Assembly (NCBI GenBank): GCA_028768525.1
Contig: CP054837.1
Coordinates: 3,530,001 to 3,594,000, forward strand
Reading direction: 5' to 3'
DNA: 64,000 bases
Source of the DNA: Desulfobacter sp.
GTDB taxonomy: Bacteria > Desulfobacterota > Desulfobacteria > Desulfobacterales > Desulfobacteraceae
Under the pieces are notes generated by a model. That model saw only the letters and a program-made list of their open reading frames with translations. It searched no databases and had not been told where the DNA came from. The translations under genes and the position numbers were made by a program. Positions 19,701-27,266 of the stretch are shown one piece after another (position 1 is the stretch's first letter; each line of letters starts with the position of its first letter).

Positions 19701-19799
19701 GGTTGGCTGCCCCTGTTCGTCAAGCTCCCAATGCCTGTCAGGATATGTATAAGGGGAGTTTAGAATAGGTTGTTCAAAAAAAAGATTTGCTGGTGCCAT
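16749..19799 (-). CDS. Type III-like restriction enzyme with DEAD helicase (Res)
   Basis: A 1016-residue superfamily 2 helicase-nuclease. Walker A ATGAGKTT lies near residue 178, box II NDEAHH near 310, SATPFF shortly after, and motif VI QVIGRALRR near 650. A PD-(D/E)XK nuclease closes the protein, with PDF near 928 and EIK near 947. It resembles the BPTD_3080-type restriction endonucleases that accompany large Mod proteins. It is the first gene of the operon, the reverse of the usual mod-res order. GAGGAAA precedes the ATG. The 285 bases upstream contain no gene and probably the operon promoter. Confidence 0.85.
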   Translation of the reverse strand: MAPANLFFEQPILNSPYTYPDRHWELDEQGQPTQKVIPKRRKAEFLTPIPKPKKSKGKSSDLSLFANHELTQDGQQYDPTPIINQLRETVDAWRELPDPNDWKVTPETARLLQHWRHHKFSSLRPFFCQVEAAEVTIWLTEVAPKSGKAGRIFLEHLNNANINANPELMRLALKLATGAGKTTVMAMLIAWQTINAVRRRASKKFTRGFLIVTPGITIRDRLRVLQPNDIDSYYGNRELVPTDMLPDLEKAKIVITNYHSFKRRERIKLAKGSRSLLQGRGEELSTVETEGQMLQRVMPELMGMKNIMAINDEAHHCYREKPGEDDVADLKGDDKKEAQKNNEAARLWITGLETVGRHIGINRVMDLSATPFFLSGSGYAEGTLFPWAMSDFALMDAIECGIVKLPRVPVAENIPGNEMPMFRNLWENIRTDMPKKGRGKAKNLDPRSLPVRLQTAMEALYGHYEETFELWQKSGLTIPPSFIIVCNNTATSKLVYDFISGFHFQGENEKETFVDGRLPLFRNFDEYGERLARPRTLLIDSEQLESGEALDKKFLDMNAREIERFRYEMRERGDHQKAEKITNQDLLREVMNTVGQKGRLGESIRCVVSVSMLTEGWDANTVTHILGIRAFGTQLLCEQVIGRALRRQSYDLNEAGLFNVEYADILGIPFDFTAKPVVAPPQPPRETIQVKAVKPERDHLEIQFPRVQGYRVELPEEKLSAEFTDDSTLVLTPKIVGPSITKNQGIIGEGVELNLKHLEDMRRSTLVLELTKRLLFTKWRDTGEEPKLHLFGQLKRITRKWLDNHLECKGSTYPAQLIYQELADMACNRITDAITLSHSDKTPIKALLDPYNPSGSTTHVNFNTSKKLRWETSADRSHINWVILDSDWEAEFCRVAEAHPKVKAYVKNHNLGLEVPYRYGSGTRTYIPDFIVHVDDGHEDPLQLIVEIKGYRGEDAKDKKSTMEAYWIPGVNNLKTYGRWAFAEFTEVFEIEDQFKKKIENEFNKMIDSTVSGQQG

Positions 19800-20084
19800 A
19801 TATGTTTCCTCAAACTCGTATCGAAGCGCTCGCGGCGTTTGGGATCAAATAATCAGTCTATAGAATTAGAAGTTGTCCCTACAATATCTGCAAACTATGT
19901 CAACAATGTCCTTCCGCGTAATTCAAATCTTAAGTTTTCTTATCTATAAAATTATGGAAAAGCAAATATTATCTTGCACTCTTGGTGATCTACTAGTGAA
20001 TATTACGAGTAATGCTTCTCAAATCATTTCAGATATATATTACCCTTCTGATACAAGATCTTTAATCGCTTAAAACAACAATGT

Positions 20085-20130
20085 CACAGCCAGAGTCCTG
20101 CATAACAGCAGGACTCTGGCTGTGTTATTT
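20085..20130 (+). promoter_or_regulatory. 17-bp perfect hairpin directly before ERF ribosome site
   Basis: CACAGCCAGAGTCCTGC (20085-20101) pairs perfectly with 20108-20124 around a 6-base loop and is followed by TTATTT, then GGAAAGGAG and the ERF start. It has the form of a terminator but sits in the 5' leader, so attenuation or transcript protection is possible. Confidence 0.7.
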
Positions 20131-20146
20131 GGAAAGGAGTATAACC

Positions 20147-20827
20147 ATGGAAGTCACCCTATGTTCAGACAAAATAACCGACCTGGCAAAAGCCATGATC
20201 CAAGTGCAGCAGGCTCTTGCTCCTGCATTGAAAGACAGTATTAACGATTTCACCAACAGCAGCTATGCATCTTTAAAATCGGTAATGGAAGTGTGCCGGG
20301 CAGCATTATTCAACCACGGGATCTGGATGACCCAGTACCCTGTTTCGGTTGATAAGGGTCATTTGGGCCTGGTCACTAAAATCATTCATGCGGCATCCGG
20401 CCAATGGCAATCTTCCCTGATTGAAATGCCCCTGCCAAAGAATGATCCACAAGGATACGGCTCGGCCATGACCTATGCCAGGCGTTACGGCCTGTCAGCA
20501 TTACTTGGTATTATCACCGAAGACGATGACGCCGAATCTGCTATGCAACGACAGGAAAATGAAAATCACCAGATTAACCCCTTAAATCATGGGGCGACAC
20601 CTGCCCCTGGAAGCCCACAGAAGCCACATCAATATGGAGACACTGCCCCTCAGGAGAACTTGCCTCAATTGGATGGTGTCAGTTACAGAAAACAGAAGGG
20701 ACAAAACGGTAAATTTTGTATCCTGGCAACCGGGAACACCCATTCCAAGAAAGAGTTCCTGAAGAGCGCCGGATTCCGGTGGGATGGGGACAAGAAGGTT
20801 TGGTGGAGGTACGACAATGCAGCCTGA
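20147..20827 (+). CDS. erf: ERF-family single-strand annealing protein
   Basis: A 226-residue protein of the ERF recombinase family: an N-terminal KAMIQVQQALAPALKD helix, SYASLKSVMEVCR, then the conserved DPQGYGSAMTYARRYGLSALLGI segment near residues 105-130 and an acidic tail. The C-terminal 60 residues, rich in Lys, Trp and Gly, resemble a small DNA-binding extension. ERF proteins anneal complementary single strands for phage-type recombination. ATG 20147 has a strong GGAAAGGAG upstream. The following nuclease gene overlaps by eleven bases, giving an annealase-exonuclease pair. Confidence 0.85.
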   Translation: MEVTLCSDKITDLAKAMIQVQQALAPALKDSINDFTNSSYASLKSVMEVCRAALFNHGIWMTQYPVSVDKGHLGLVTKIIHAASGQWQSSLIEMPLPKNDPQGYGSAMTYARRYGLSALLGIITEDDDAESAMQRQENENHQINPLNHGATPAPGSPQKPHQYGDTAPQENLPQLDGVSYRKQKGQNGKFCILATGNTHSKKEFLKSAGFRWDGDKKVWWRYDNAA

Positions 20828-22049
20828 TAAAGAAAATGGTCTGCTTCAATTCCTGACCACCGGAATCTTGAAGCACACCGCAGAGGATACTGCAGTCCAG
20901 CTTGGAGATCGGAACCAGTACATTGGTCTTTCGGATATCGGCAAGGGTATGGAATGCCTCAGATCAGCCGTAGCCGATAAAGCCGGTCTGATCCGGCATC
21001 CTCATTATAAAGATGTCCCCAGATTAAACCAGAAAACGTTGAGGGCAGTGTTGGAGAAGCAAATTGTTCTGCAGCGGGGGCATTGGCAAGAATACGGCAT
21101 CCAGAACGCAATCATGGCAACTAGTGTAAAACTAATTCCACAACTTGAAATCTGTATTGAGTACAACGGGGTCCCCATTAAGGCTCATTTGGATTTCACA
21201 ATAGTCTGGGGAGGGAAGAAACCAGCCGTTAGAATTATAGAGCTGAAAAGTAACGAGAATATACCAGACCATCTGTATGCCTCCTATGAAGCACAGGTAT
21301 ACGGGCAGGTCAGCTTGCTGAAAGAATGTTGGAACAAGCCTTGCTTTGGAGTGGTTGCAGAAAACGGAAAGGATAGTTTCAGTGGTGTATCATTTCCTGA
21401 CGCTGTTACCAAACTGTTCGGAGTCACCATGCCGAATACACCAGAAAATGTGGATATTGAAGCATGGATACTTTCCATCTCCATGACTCAGGTGAAGCCG
21501 TTTGGCCCCTATTTACCGGATAAAGTCATGCTCAACACCTGCCTTAAAATGGCAGAGCGGATCTGGAATGAGAAGAATGAGATTCATGCCGGTGATATAG
21601 TCCTGAATGATGTCCAATACTGTTCCGGGTTTCATCCGTTGTGTGATTATTGCAGTGTCAATGAAGACTGTCCCAAGTTCAAAGGGCCGGATATCCTGCA
21701 ACATGACCCTGCTTTTGAATCTGAACTTGAAAAGTTGGCAGATCTGAAAGCTCAGGAATCAGTGATCCAGAAGAAAAAGAAAGCCATTGAGCAAAGGGTT
21801 AAGAACACATATCGCCTGGTAAATGGTGATACTACCGGTTGGCTCAACACATCCGGATACCGGTTCAAGGTATCCCAGATGCCGGGGCGTAAATCCCTTG
21901 ACCGGGATAAGCTGCATCTAAAGATGGCAGGGCAGGTCCCTGATGGTACATCGGTGGATGATGTCCTGGATCAATGCCAGAAAACAAGCGCGCCCTATGA
22001 ACGGCTCTATATCAGCAAAATCAATAAAAAGCTGATTTCTGCAGCATAA
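20817..22049 (+). CDS. PD-(D/E)XK nuclease with Cys cluster, RecB/Cas4-like
   Basis: A 410-residue nuclease. The segment IKAHLDFTIVW followed by VRIIELKS gives the D...ExK core near residues 120-145, and a Gln in YEAQVYGQ follows as in RecB-family nucleases. Cys residues in CSGFHPLCDYC and EDCPKF near 270-285 look like an iron-sulfur cluster of Cas4/AddB type. A coiled-coil segment follows near 310-330. ATG 20817 overlaps the ERF gene and follows GTGGAGG. Such nucleases resect duplex ends for the annealing partner. Confidence 0.7.
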   Translation: MQPDKENGLLQFLTTGILKHTAEDTAVQLGDRNQYIGLSDIGKGMECLRSAVADKAGLIRHPHYKDVPRLNQKTLRAVLEKQIVLQRGHWQEYGIQNAIMATSVKLIPQLEICIEYNGVPIKAHLDFTIVWGGKKPAVRIIELKSNENIPDHLYASYEAQVYGQVSLLKECWNKPCFGVVAENGKDSFSGVSFPDAVTKLFGVTMPNTPENVDIEAWILSISMTQVKPFGPYLPDKVMLNTCLKMAERIWNEKNEIHAGDIVLNDVQYCSGFHPLCDYCSVNEDCPKFKGPDILQHDPAFESELEKLADLKAQESVIQKKKKAIEQRVKNTYRLVNGDTTGWLNTSGYRFKVSQMPGRKSLDRDKLHLKMAGQVPDGTSVDDVLDQCQKTSAPYERLYISKINKKLISAA

Positions 22050-22073
22050 CAAATTTATAACTCAATTTAACGA

Positions 22074-22108
22074 GGCCCACCTCCCTTAACCGGGGGGATG
22101 GGCCTTTT
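22074..22108 (+). promoter_or_regulatory. Terminator-like hairpin directly before MoxR-type gene
   Basis: GGCCCA (22074-22079) pairs with TGGGCC (22099-22104), continued inward by CTCCC/GGGGG, and is followed by TTTT. CTATTTT and then AAGGAG come directly after, so the hairpin ends 24 bases before the next start codon. Confidence 0.7.
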
Positions 22109-22127
22109 CTATTTTAAGGAGATGCCA

Positions 22128-23102
22128 ATGACAACAATAACTGAACTTGAAAAACTAAAACCCAAGGACCTGGACGCTGGGCTCATCTTCAGTGGTACAG
22201 CGTCGGGTAAAATGATCAAAGGTTATGCTTCCCCCTGTTCCTTTACCCCGACAATCAACCCGGAATATCTTTATCATGAATCCAGCCGGGACGTGATCGT
22301 CTGGTTTATGGACAGTTCAGATCCGTTTTATCTGTTTGGTCCTGCGGGTAGCGGGAAAACCAGCCTTATCAAGCAGCTTGCTACAAAACTCAACTATCCA
22401 GTGTTTTCCATCACAGGCCACAGCCGGTTGGAATTCCCTGACATGGTGGGGCACCTGACCGTGGATAATGGAAACATGGTGTTCCAATACGGCCCCCTGG
22501 CGCTTGCCATGAAATATGGGGGATTGTTCCTCCTTGATGAAATCGACCTGCTTGACCCTGCTACCGCTGCAGGTCTCAATGGGATGCTGGACGGAGAACC
22601 CTTATGTATCCCGGAAAACGGAAGTGAAATAATCAAACCCAACCCACTTTTCAGGTTTGCAGCCACGGCAAATACTAACGGTGGGTCAGATGAAACCGGT
22701 CTTTATCAGGGAACCCTCCGACAGAACCTGGCGTTTATGGATCGGTTCTGGCTCTGCGAGATCAACTATCCCACACCTGACGCTGAAGAGAGTCTCCTGG
22801 CACTCAGAGCAAAAGGTCTGCCCGAAGACATCAGGAAAAAGATGGTGGAATATGCCAATGAGGTCCGGAAACTGTTCATGGGTGAGAGCACCGATTTTAA
22901 CGATACCATAGAGGTGACGTTCTCCACCCGGACCCTGATCCGGTGGGCAGATCTGGCCATACGGTTTCAGCCGTTAGCCAATCAAGGAATTCAGCCGGTC
23001 ACATACGCCTTGGACCGTGCTCTCGGATATCGGGCAACCAGGGAAACTCGGTCATTTCTGCATGAGCTTGCACAACGAATTTTTCCTGTGACGGACGCAT
23101 AA
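22128..23102 (+). CDS. MoxR/CobS-type AAA ATPase
   Basis: A 324-residue AAA ATPase of the MoxR/CobS group. Walker A GPAGSGKTS lies near residue 70 and Walker B LFLLDEIDLLD near 134, followed by the family sensor ATANTNG near 180. It is encoded with a DUF3150 protein and a VWA protein, matching the rule that MoxR ATPases act with VWA partners to remodel or load metal-dependent or multi-subunit complexes. CobS-like genes sit beside annealase-exonuclease genes in SXT/R391 and IncA/C elements. ATG 22128 follows AAGGAG. Confidence 0.8.
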   Translation: MTTITELEKLKPKDLDAGLIFSGTASGKMIKGYASPCSFTPTINPEYLYHESSRDVIVWFMDSSDPFYLFGPAGSGKTSLIKQLATKLNYPVFSITGHSRLEFPDMVGHLTVDNGNMVFQYGPLALAMKYGGLFLLDEIDLLDPATAAGLNGMLDGEPLCIPENGSEIIKPNPLFRFAATANTNGGSDETGLYQGTLRQNLAFMDRFWLCEINYPTPDAEESLLALRAKGLPEDIRKKMVEYANEVRKLFMGESTDFNDTIEVTFSTRTLIRWADLAIRFQPLANQGIQPVTYALDRALGYRATRETRSFLHELAQRIFPVTDA

Positions 23103-23130
23103 ATCACGTCACCAATACCACAAAATATAA

Positions 23131-23177
23131 AAAACAGAATCAGACGGGAAGAGGCATGGATGCCTCTATCCTGTTTT
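23131..23177 (+). promoter_or_regulatory. Two-part hairpin directly before DUF3150 gene
   Basis: AAAACAG (23131-23137) pairs with CTGTTTT (23171-23177), and inside it AGAGGCA (23150-23156) pairs with TGCCTCT (23161-23167) around TGGA. CTATTTT and GGAAAGG follow immediately and lead to the start at 23199. Confidence 0.65.
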
Positions 23178-23198
23178 CTATTTTGGAAAGGAAAATAT

Positions 23199-24173
23199 AT
23201 GGATACAGCCACAGATGCAAAAGTATTCAAACACCTGATGGTGCTGAACCTTGATGTCAGTATTTGGTCAGCCCGAAAGAAATTAAGCCCCTCTGATTTC
23301 GGGGGAGCCAAGTTGCCCCCGGAAGAACTCGCTTCTCTCGGCAGCAAGAAAATTTGCAATCCCGAAGACCTCCGGATCTTTGGTACCCTTAAATCCCGTG
23401 CAGTTAATATGTTGGATCGTATCGGGGTGAGGTTCCTGGGTGGTTGGGGGATTCCTGAGAGCCTCGCCGATGGTGTCATCAAGGATCTGAAGGCGATCCA
23501 CGATGAGTTCATGGACGCCAAACAGCAGTTCCTGGCCACCTATGACCAGAGTATCGAATCCTGGATCAACCAGCACCCAGAGTGGAAAGATATCATTAAA
23601 AATTCCACAGTGGATGCCGGATACGTCAGTAGCCGGATCGGGTTCAAATGGCAGCTATTCCAGCTTGTCCCGCCTAAAAAGAAATTTATCCATCAAGGTT
23701 TGAAAGATGAGGTAACCAATCTGGGGCACACCCTCTATGGTGAGATAGCCAAGGCGGCGGAGGATGCCTGGAACAAGTGTTATCTCGGGAAAAATAAGGT
23801 CTCCCATAAGGCCATCTCCCCGTTACGGTCCATTTATGAAAAGCTAAACGGGTTAAGCTTCGTGGAGCCGTGTGCTGCACCCATTGCCAATCTTCTCAGA
23901 ACAGCATTTGATCAAATCCCCAAAAGAGGATTTATCCAGGGTGCGGATCTGTTAATGCTCCAAGGCGTATTGGCACTTTTGCGAGATCCTGAATCCCTGG
24001 TTGAACATGGGAAAAGTATCATCAAAGGCAAAACGCCTGATTCCATACTGAAAAGCCTTGTCCAGAACGATGATACTGCCTGTCCCGTCCCGGCAGATTC
24101 CATAGATCTGTCAGAACCACTTCCAGTTAACAATTTGAATCAGCAGGCCATCGATAGCTTTGGGCTCTGGTAG
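23199..24173 (+). CDS. DUF3150-family protein
   Basis: A 324-residue soluble protein that resembles DUF3150, a family of unknown function found between MoxR-like ATPase and VWA genes in mobile elements. The N-terminal LNLDVSIWSARKKL and the LKSRAVNMLDRIGVRFLGGWGIP segment near residues 60-85 are the recognisable parts. A helical middle follows. ATG 23199 follows GGAAAGG. Only nine bases separate it from the VWA gene, so the two are co-translated. It is probably a component acted on by the ATPase. Confidence 0.7.
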   Translation: MDTATDAKVFKHLMVLNLDVSIWSARKKLSPSDFGGAKLPPEELASLGSKKICNPEDLRIFGTLKSRAVNMLDRIGVRFLGGWGIPESLADGVIKDLKAIHDEFMDAKQQFLATYDQSIESWINQHPEWKDIIKNSTVDAGYVSSRIGFKWQLFQLVPPKKKFIHQGLKDEVTNLGHTLYGEIAKAAEDAWNKCYLGKNKVSHKAISPLRSIYEKLNGLSFVEPCAAPIANLLRTAFDQIPKRGFIQGADLLMLQGVLALLRDPESLVEHGKSIIKGKTPDSILKSLVQNDDTACPVPADSIDLSEPLPVNNLNQQAIDSFGLW

Positions 24174-24182
24174 AGGAATATA

Positions 24183-25805
24183 ATGCCCATGAATAACAAA
24201 TTGATCATGCGGTCGCTGCCCCTGGTAGCGGCTGTCTTAGGTGATAAGTACGGTGTGAAAGTCTCCATCGGCGGAAGTGACGCATTCACCGATGGCAACA
24301 CCATCTACCTGCCAGGTCTTCCCATGGACAGCGATGAACAGCTTATCGGTCTTGCCAGGGGATATATTGACCATGAATCTGCCCATATCAGGGATACGGA
24401 TTTTGATGAGGTAAAGAAGGCCAACCTCACTCCGCTTGAGATGAACATATGGAACTGCATTGAAGACTGGAGAGTGGAAGAGAAGCTGGCCTCTATCTTT
24501 CCTGGATGTCGTGGAAACTTCCATTGGCTGATTCGGCATATCTTCGGCGGCTCTATAGTTGATGATGGCAGCATTCCGGTAAAGCTTATCCCGGATTGGA
24601 TTCTTTTGTCTGTCAGGGCCTGGCATGTACCGGGTCTGTCTGGTCCACGGGATCAGTCGGAGGCCATAATTGAAAGTCGTTATCCTGGTCTACCAGGAAA
24701 GATAAAATCGATTCTCCAGGAAATAAGATCAAACTGCGTAACAACAGGGGACAGTATTCTCTACGCCAAAAAGATAGTTGCGTTGCTCAAATCTGAAGCA
24801 AATGAAAAACCAGCTCCTAAACCCCCGTCAAATAAGGAACAGAGAAGTGCAGGGAATGAAAATAATGACGCCCCAGTACAGAGACCTTGGGGGGATAAAG
24901 ATCAGGGTTCTGGCTCAAAACATCAGTTGGAACAACTGATCAATGCTGGAGCAGATGATTTACCCAAAGGTACAGGGGAGATCCTCCAGGAGCACTTGGC
25001 TAATAAGGTGTCTGCCAATTCCCAGGACAAAGTCAGTGTTGCTGTTGTTGGTAATAGGTATTTCAAAGCCCTTGATACCGCAAAATCACCAGAGCTGCTG
25101 AAATCAACAACGGCACTGAAAACACGGCTGCAAAGTATGCTTCAGTCTGTTCTTTTGAAACGGGGCCGTATCTCCCGTCAAGGCAAATTGGATACCCGGC
25201 AGTTATACAAAGTCGCTGTCTCCGATCCCCGGATGTTCGTCAAGCCTGAAGAACGACAGGGATTCAATACAGCGGTCCATATCCTGATTGATTGTTCAGG
25301 AAGTATGCGACGACGGATGGAACTGACTTCACAGGTCTGTTACGCCTTGGCAAAGGCTCTCGACTCTATCAAGGGCATCAACATCGGAGTCACCGCATTC
25401 CCTGCTGATCGTCCTAAAATAAATGGCCGTGAAAATCCTGATATGGCAGCAGTCCATCCTGTCGTTAGGCATGGGGAACTGATGCATTCCAAGTTTCATA
25501 CCCGTGCCGCAGGATGCACTCCCATGGGGGAGGCCATATGGTGGGTACTTCAGGCCATGTTACCGCTGAAGGAAACCAGGAAGATTGTCCTGATATTAAC
25601 AGACGGTAGTCCGGATTACCTTGCAAATACGATAGAAGCCATTGACCAAGGTCAAAAGCTCGGGTTTGAATTCCATGGTATCGGGATAGATACTATCAGT
25701 ATCAAAAGCATCCTGCCCCAAAGTAGTTGCAATATTCACAACCTGTCTGAACTGGCCCCGGCCATGTTCCGAATCATGAAAACTGTATTTAACAATCATA
25801 AATAA
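24183..25805 (+). CDS. VWA-domain protein, CobT-like
   Basis: A 540-residue protein. The N-terminal 200 residues contain a HESAH motif with a nearby EDWRVEE, as in CobT-type partners. A linker rich in Pro, Lys and Asn follows near 215-250. The C-terminal von Willebrand A domain starts near 365 with the metal-site motif DCSGSM (DxSxS), a Thr in CTPMGEA and an Asp in LTDGSPD. It is the expected partner of the MoxR/CobS-type ATPase. A second start codon lies six bases downstream; GAGGAATA serves either. Confidence 0.8.
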   Translation: MPMNNKLIMRSLPLVAAVLGDKYGVKVSIGGSDAFTDGNTIYLPGLPMDSDEQLIGLARGYIDHESAHIRDTDFDEVKKANLTPLEMNIWNCIEDWRVEEKLASIFPGCRGNFHWLIRHIFGGSIVDDGSIPVKLIPDWILLSVRAWHVPGLSGPRDQSEAIIESRYPGLPGKIKSILQEIRSNCVTTGDSILYAKKIVALLKSEANEKPAPKPPSNKEQRSAGNENNDAPVQRPWGDKDQGSGSKHQLEQLINAGADDLPKGTGEILQEHLANKVSANSQDKVSVAVVGNRYFKALDTAKSPELLKSTTALKTRLQSMLQSVLLKRGRISRQGKLDTRQLYKVAVSDPRMFVKPEERQGFNTAVHILIDCSGSMRRRMELTSQVCYALAKALDSIKGINIGVTAFPADRPKINGRENPDMAAVHPVVRHGELMHSKFHTRAAGCTPMGEAIWWVLQAMLPLKETRKIVLILTDGSPDYLANTIEAIDQGQKLGFEFHGIGIDTISIKSILPQSSCNIHNLSELAPAMFRIMKTVFNNHK

Positions 25806-25818
25806 CAAGGAGAAATTT

Positions 25819-26157
25819 ATGACTGAAAACGAAACACCTGTATGTCCGGAATGTAAAAATGCAAACCATGTTGTATTAGTAAGTACTGCCAAGAAGGCAG
25901 GGACAGCGGTAGGCGGAGCTGCGGGAGCTGCTTCTGGCTATGTCGGTGCGAAAACCGGTGTAGTTACCGGTGGAGCAATTGGCTCAGTTGTTCCTGTCGT
26001 TGGCACTGGTCTCGGGATGGTTGCAGGTGGCCTGGCCGGAGCATTGGCAGGGTTTTTCACCGGTGCTGCCGTGGGCAACAAAGTTGGCGAACACATTGAC
26101 CGTCATGTGATCGGTGAGTACCGCTGTAACAAATGCGGTGCTGAGTTCGAGATGTAG
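25819..26157 (+). CDS. Split zinc-ribbon with glycine-zipper membrane core
   Basis: This 112-residue protein has CPEC near residues 9-12 and CNKC near 103-106, which together would form one zinc ribbon. Between them lie about 70 residues dense in Gly and Ala with GxxxG repeats, the pattern of a glycine-zipper membrane hairpin. AAGGAG precedes the ATG by eight bases and the VWA stop by little more, so it belongs to the same message. The function is unknown. Family proteins with glycine zippers often insert in membranes. Confidence 0.65.
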   Translation: MTENETPVCPECKNANHVVLVSTAKKAGTAVGGAAGAASGYVGAKTGVVTGGAIGSVVPVVGTGLGMVAGGLAGALAGFFTGAAVGNKVGEHIDRHVIGEYRCNKCGAEFEM

Positions 26158-26181
26158 ATTATATTTCATTTTAACATTTAC

Positions 26182-26213
26182 AAGACCTCTTTGATCGTCT
26201 TCAAAGGGGTCTT
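26182..26213 (+). promoter_or_regulatory. 13-bp hairpin before small gene at 26234
   Basis: AAGACCTCTTTGA (26182-26194) pairs with TCAAAGGGGTCTT (26201-26213) through a 6-base loop with one G-U pair. It follows the zinc-ribbon gene by 24 bases and precedes GGGAGAAAG and the next start by about 20. Confidence 0.65.
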
Positions 26214-26233
26214 CAACATTTTGGGAGAAAGTT

Positions 26234-26476
26234 ATGGGCAAGGTAAAAATAACTATCACGTTTATTGGTGGTGCGGCTGCTAACATTCTTGCTGCCGCTG
26301 GATTACAGGCACTCAGCGATGATAGCGCTGAAAGTGCCATTGAAGGTGTAGACGAGGTTGAAGAAGATGTTGTTATGGCTGGAGACATTGGTACCGGTTT
26401 GTTTGATGCGATGGATAACGTATCCGGTTTCCGAAACGTAGAATTGTTGGAAGATGAAGAAATCACCACTGAATAA
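26234..26476 (+). CDS. Small acidic protein, unknown function
   Basis: An 80-residue protein with a short hydrophobic Gly/Ala-rich N-terminal half (residues 5-25) and a strongly acidic second half. I do not recognise a family. GGGAGAAAG before ATG 26234 and the conserved hairpin upstream support it as a real gene of the module. It could be a small membrane-tethered or anti-repressor-like protein; nothing in the sequence decides. Confidence 0.5.
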   Translation: MGKVKITITFIGGAAANILAAAGLQALSDDSAESAIEGVDEVEEDVVMAGDIGTGLFDAMDNVSGFRNVELLEDEEITTE

Positions 26477-26523
26477 GAATGTGTATCCTCTGTAGTAAAT
26501 CAAAATTGACCAAACAACCATGG

Positions 26524-26549
26524 GCCTCCTTGTGTAAAAGCGAGGGGGC
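26524..26549 (+). promoter_or_regulatory. Terminator-like hairpin before RadC-like gene
   Basis: GCCTCCTTG (26524-26532) pairs with CGAGGGGGC (26541-26549) through a loop rich in A, with two G-U pairs. TCTTGCTATTT and CAGGAG follow, leading to the start at 26574. Confidence 0.6.
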
Positions 26550-26573
26550 TCTTGCTATTTCAGGAGAAACCAA

Positions 26574-27095
26574 ATGAATAAGAATCAAGCCTATGAACCG
26601 TTCAAGTTCTGGGAAGAACTGAGATCTGGGACGTTCACTTCGATGGTAAAAGAGGTCTCGAAAGGCAATATGCTGTCCAATGGCCAAGAGGTTTACAACA
26701 CGATGAAACCCATATTTGCTCAGTATCCGGATGTCGAAAAGATGTATTGCATTTTTCTGGATGGGAAAAATAAGATCCTCGCAATTGATGAACTTTTCTC
26801 AGGTTCGATAACTTCTTCACCTGTATATCCGAGAGAACTGCTTAAGACTGTTCTGGAAAAGCAGGCAACGTCCGTCATCCTGGTACACAACCATCCTTCC
26901 GGTGAGATTACCCTTTCGTCAGAGGATTTTAAAATCACTGCTAAGGTGAACGTGGCGTTGACCAGTATAGATGTACAGCTCCATGATCATCTGATTATTG
27001 GCGATACCTGGTACAGCTTTGCCGAAAAGGGGTGGGTTGAGAAAGCACAGGCACAATACCGGGAATTTATCGATTCAAGCAACTATATTCGGTGA
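26574..27095 (+). CDS. radC: RadC-like JAB-domain protein
   Basis: A 173-residue protein of the RadC family. The JAB metalloprotease-like motif is complete: HNHPSG near residue 105 with the downstream S-x-x-D in SSEDF. The N-terminal helix-hairpin-helix of chromosomal RadC is missing, as is usual for mobile-element copies. Its biochemical role is unsettled in the literature; location beside annealase and nuclease genes parallels SXT/R391 and IncA/C elements. ATG 26574 follows CAGGAG. It ends the module. Confidence 0.85.
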   Translation: MNKNQAYEPFKFWEELRSGTFTSMVKEVSKGNMLSNGQEVYNTMKPIFAQYPDVEKMYCIFLDGKNKILAIDELFSGSITSSPVYPRELLKTVLEKQATSVILVHNHPSGEITLSSEDFKITAKVNVALTSIDVQLHDHLIIGDTWYSFAEKGWVEKAQAQYREFIDSSNYIR

Positions 27096-27241
27096 TGTGG
27101 GATTATTATTTACACTTCGGGTTACTCACATGTCTGGATTCTGGACTATCAAATACCTCCTTGACACGGATCTCGAATTCGACTATTTATTATGTCATAT
27201 TTATAGATCTAATTAGGAGTCTTCGGAATGTAATTAGATCA

Positions 27242-27266
27242 CTGATACCGCAGGAAGTGGTATCAG
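27242..27266. repeat. 8-bp inverted repeat in gene-free stretch 27096-27646
   Basis: CTGATACC (27242-27249) mirrors GGTATCAG (27259-27266). The 551-base stretch also has a CCTTC/GAAGG hairpin near 27330. Short frames in it lack ribosome sites and family features, so I see no gene. Promoter and operator sites for the excisionase-integrase pair are likely here. Confidence 0.45.

Noticed and set aside
19873..20073. 66-codon plus-strand frame in the gap before the ERF gene
   Set aside because: No ribosome site, skewed composition, and it ends at the hairpin; more likely leader and promoter DNA.
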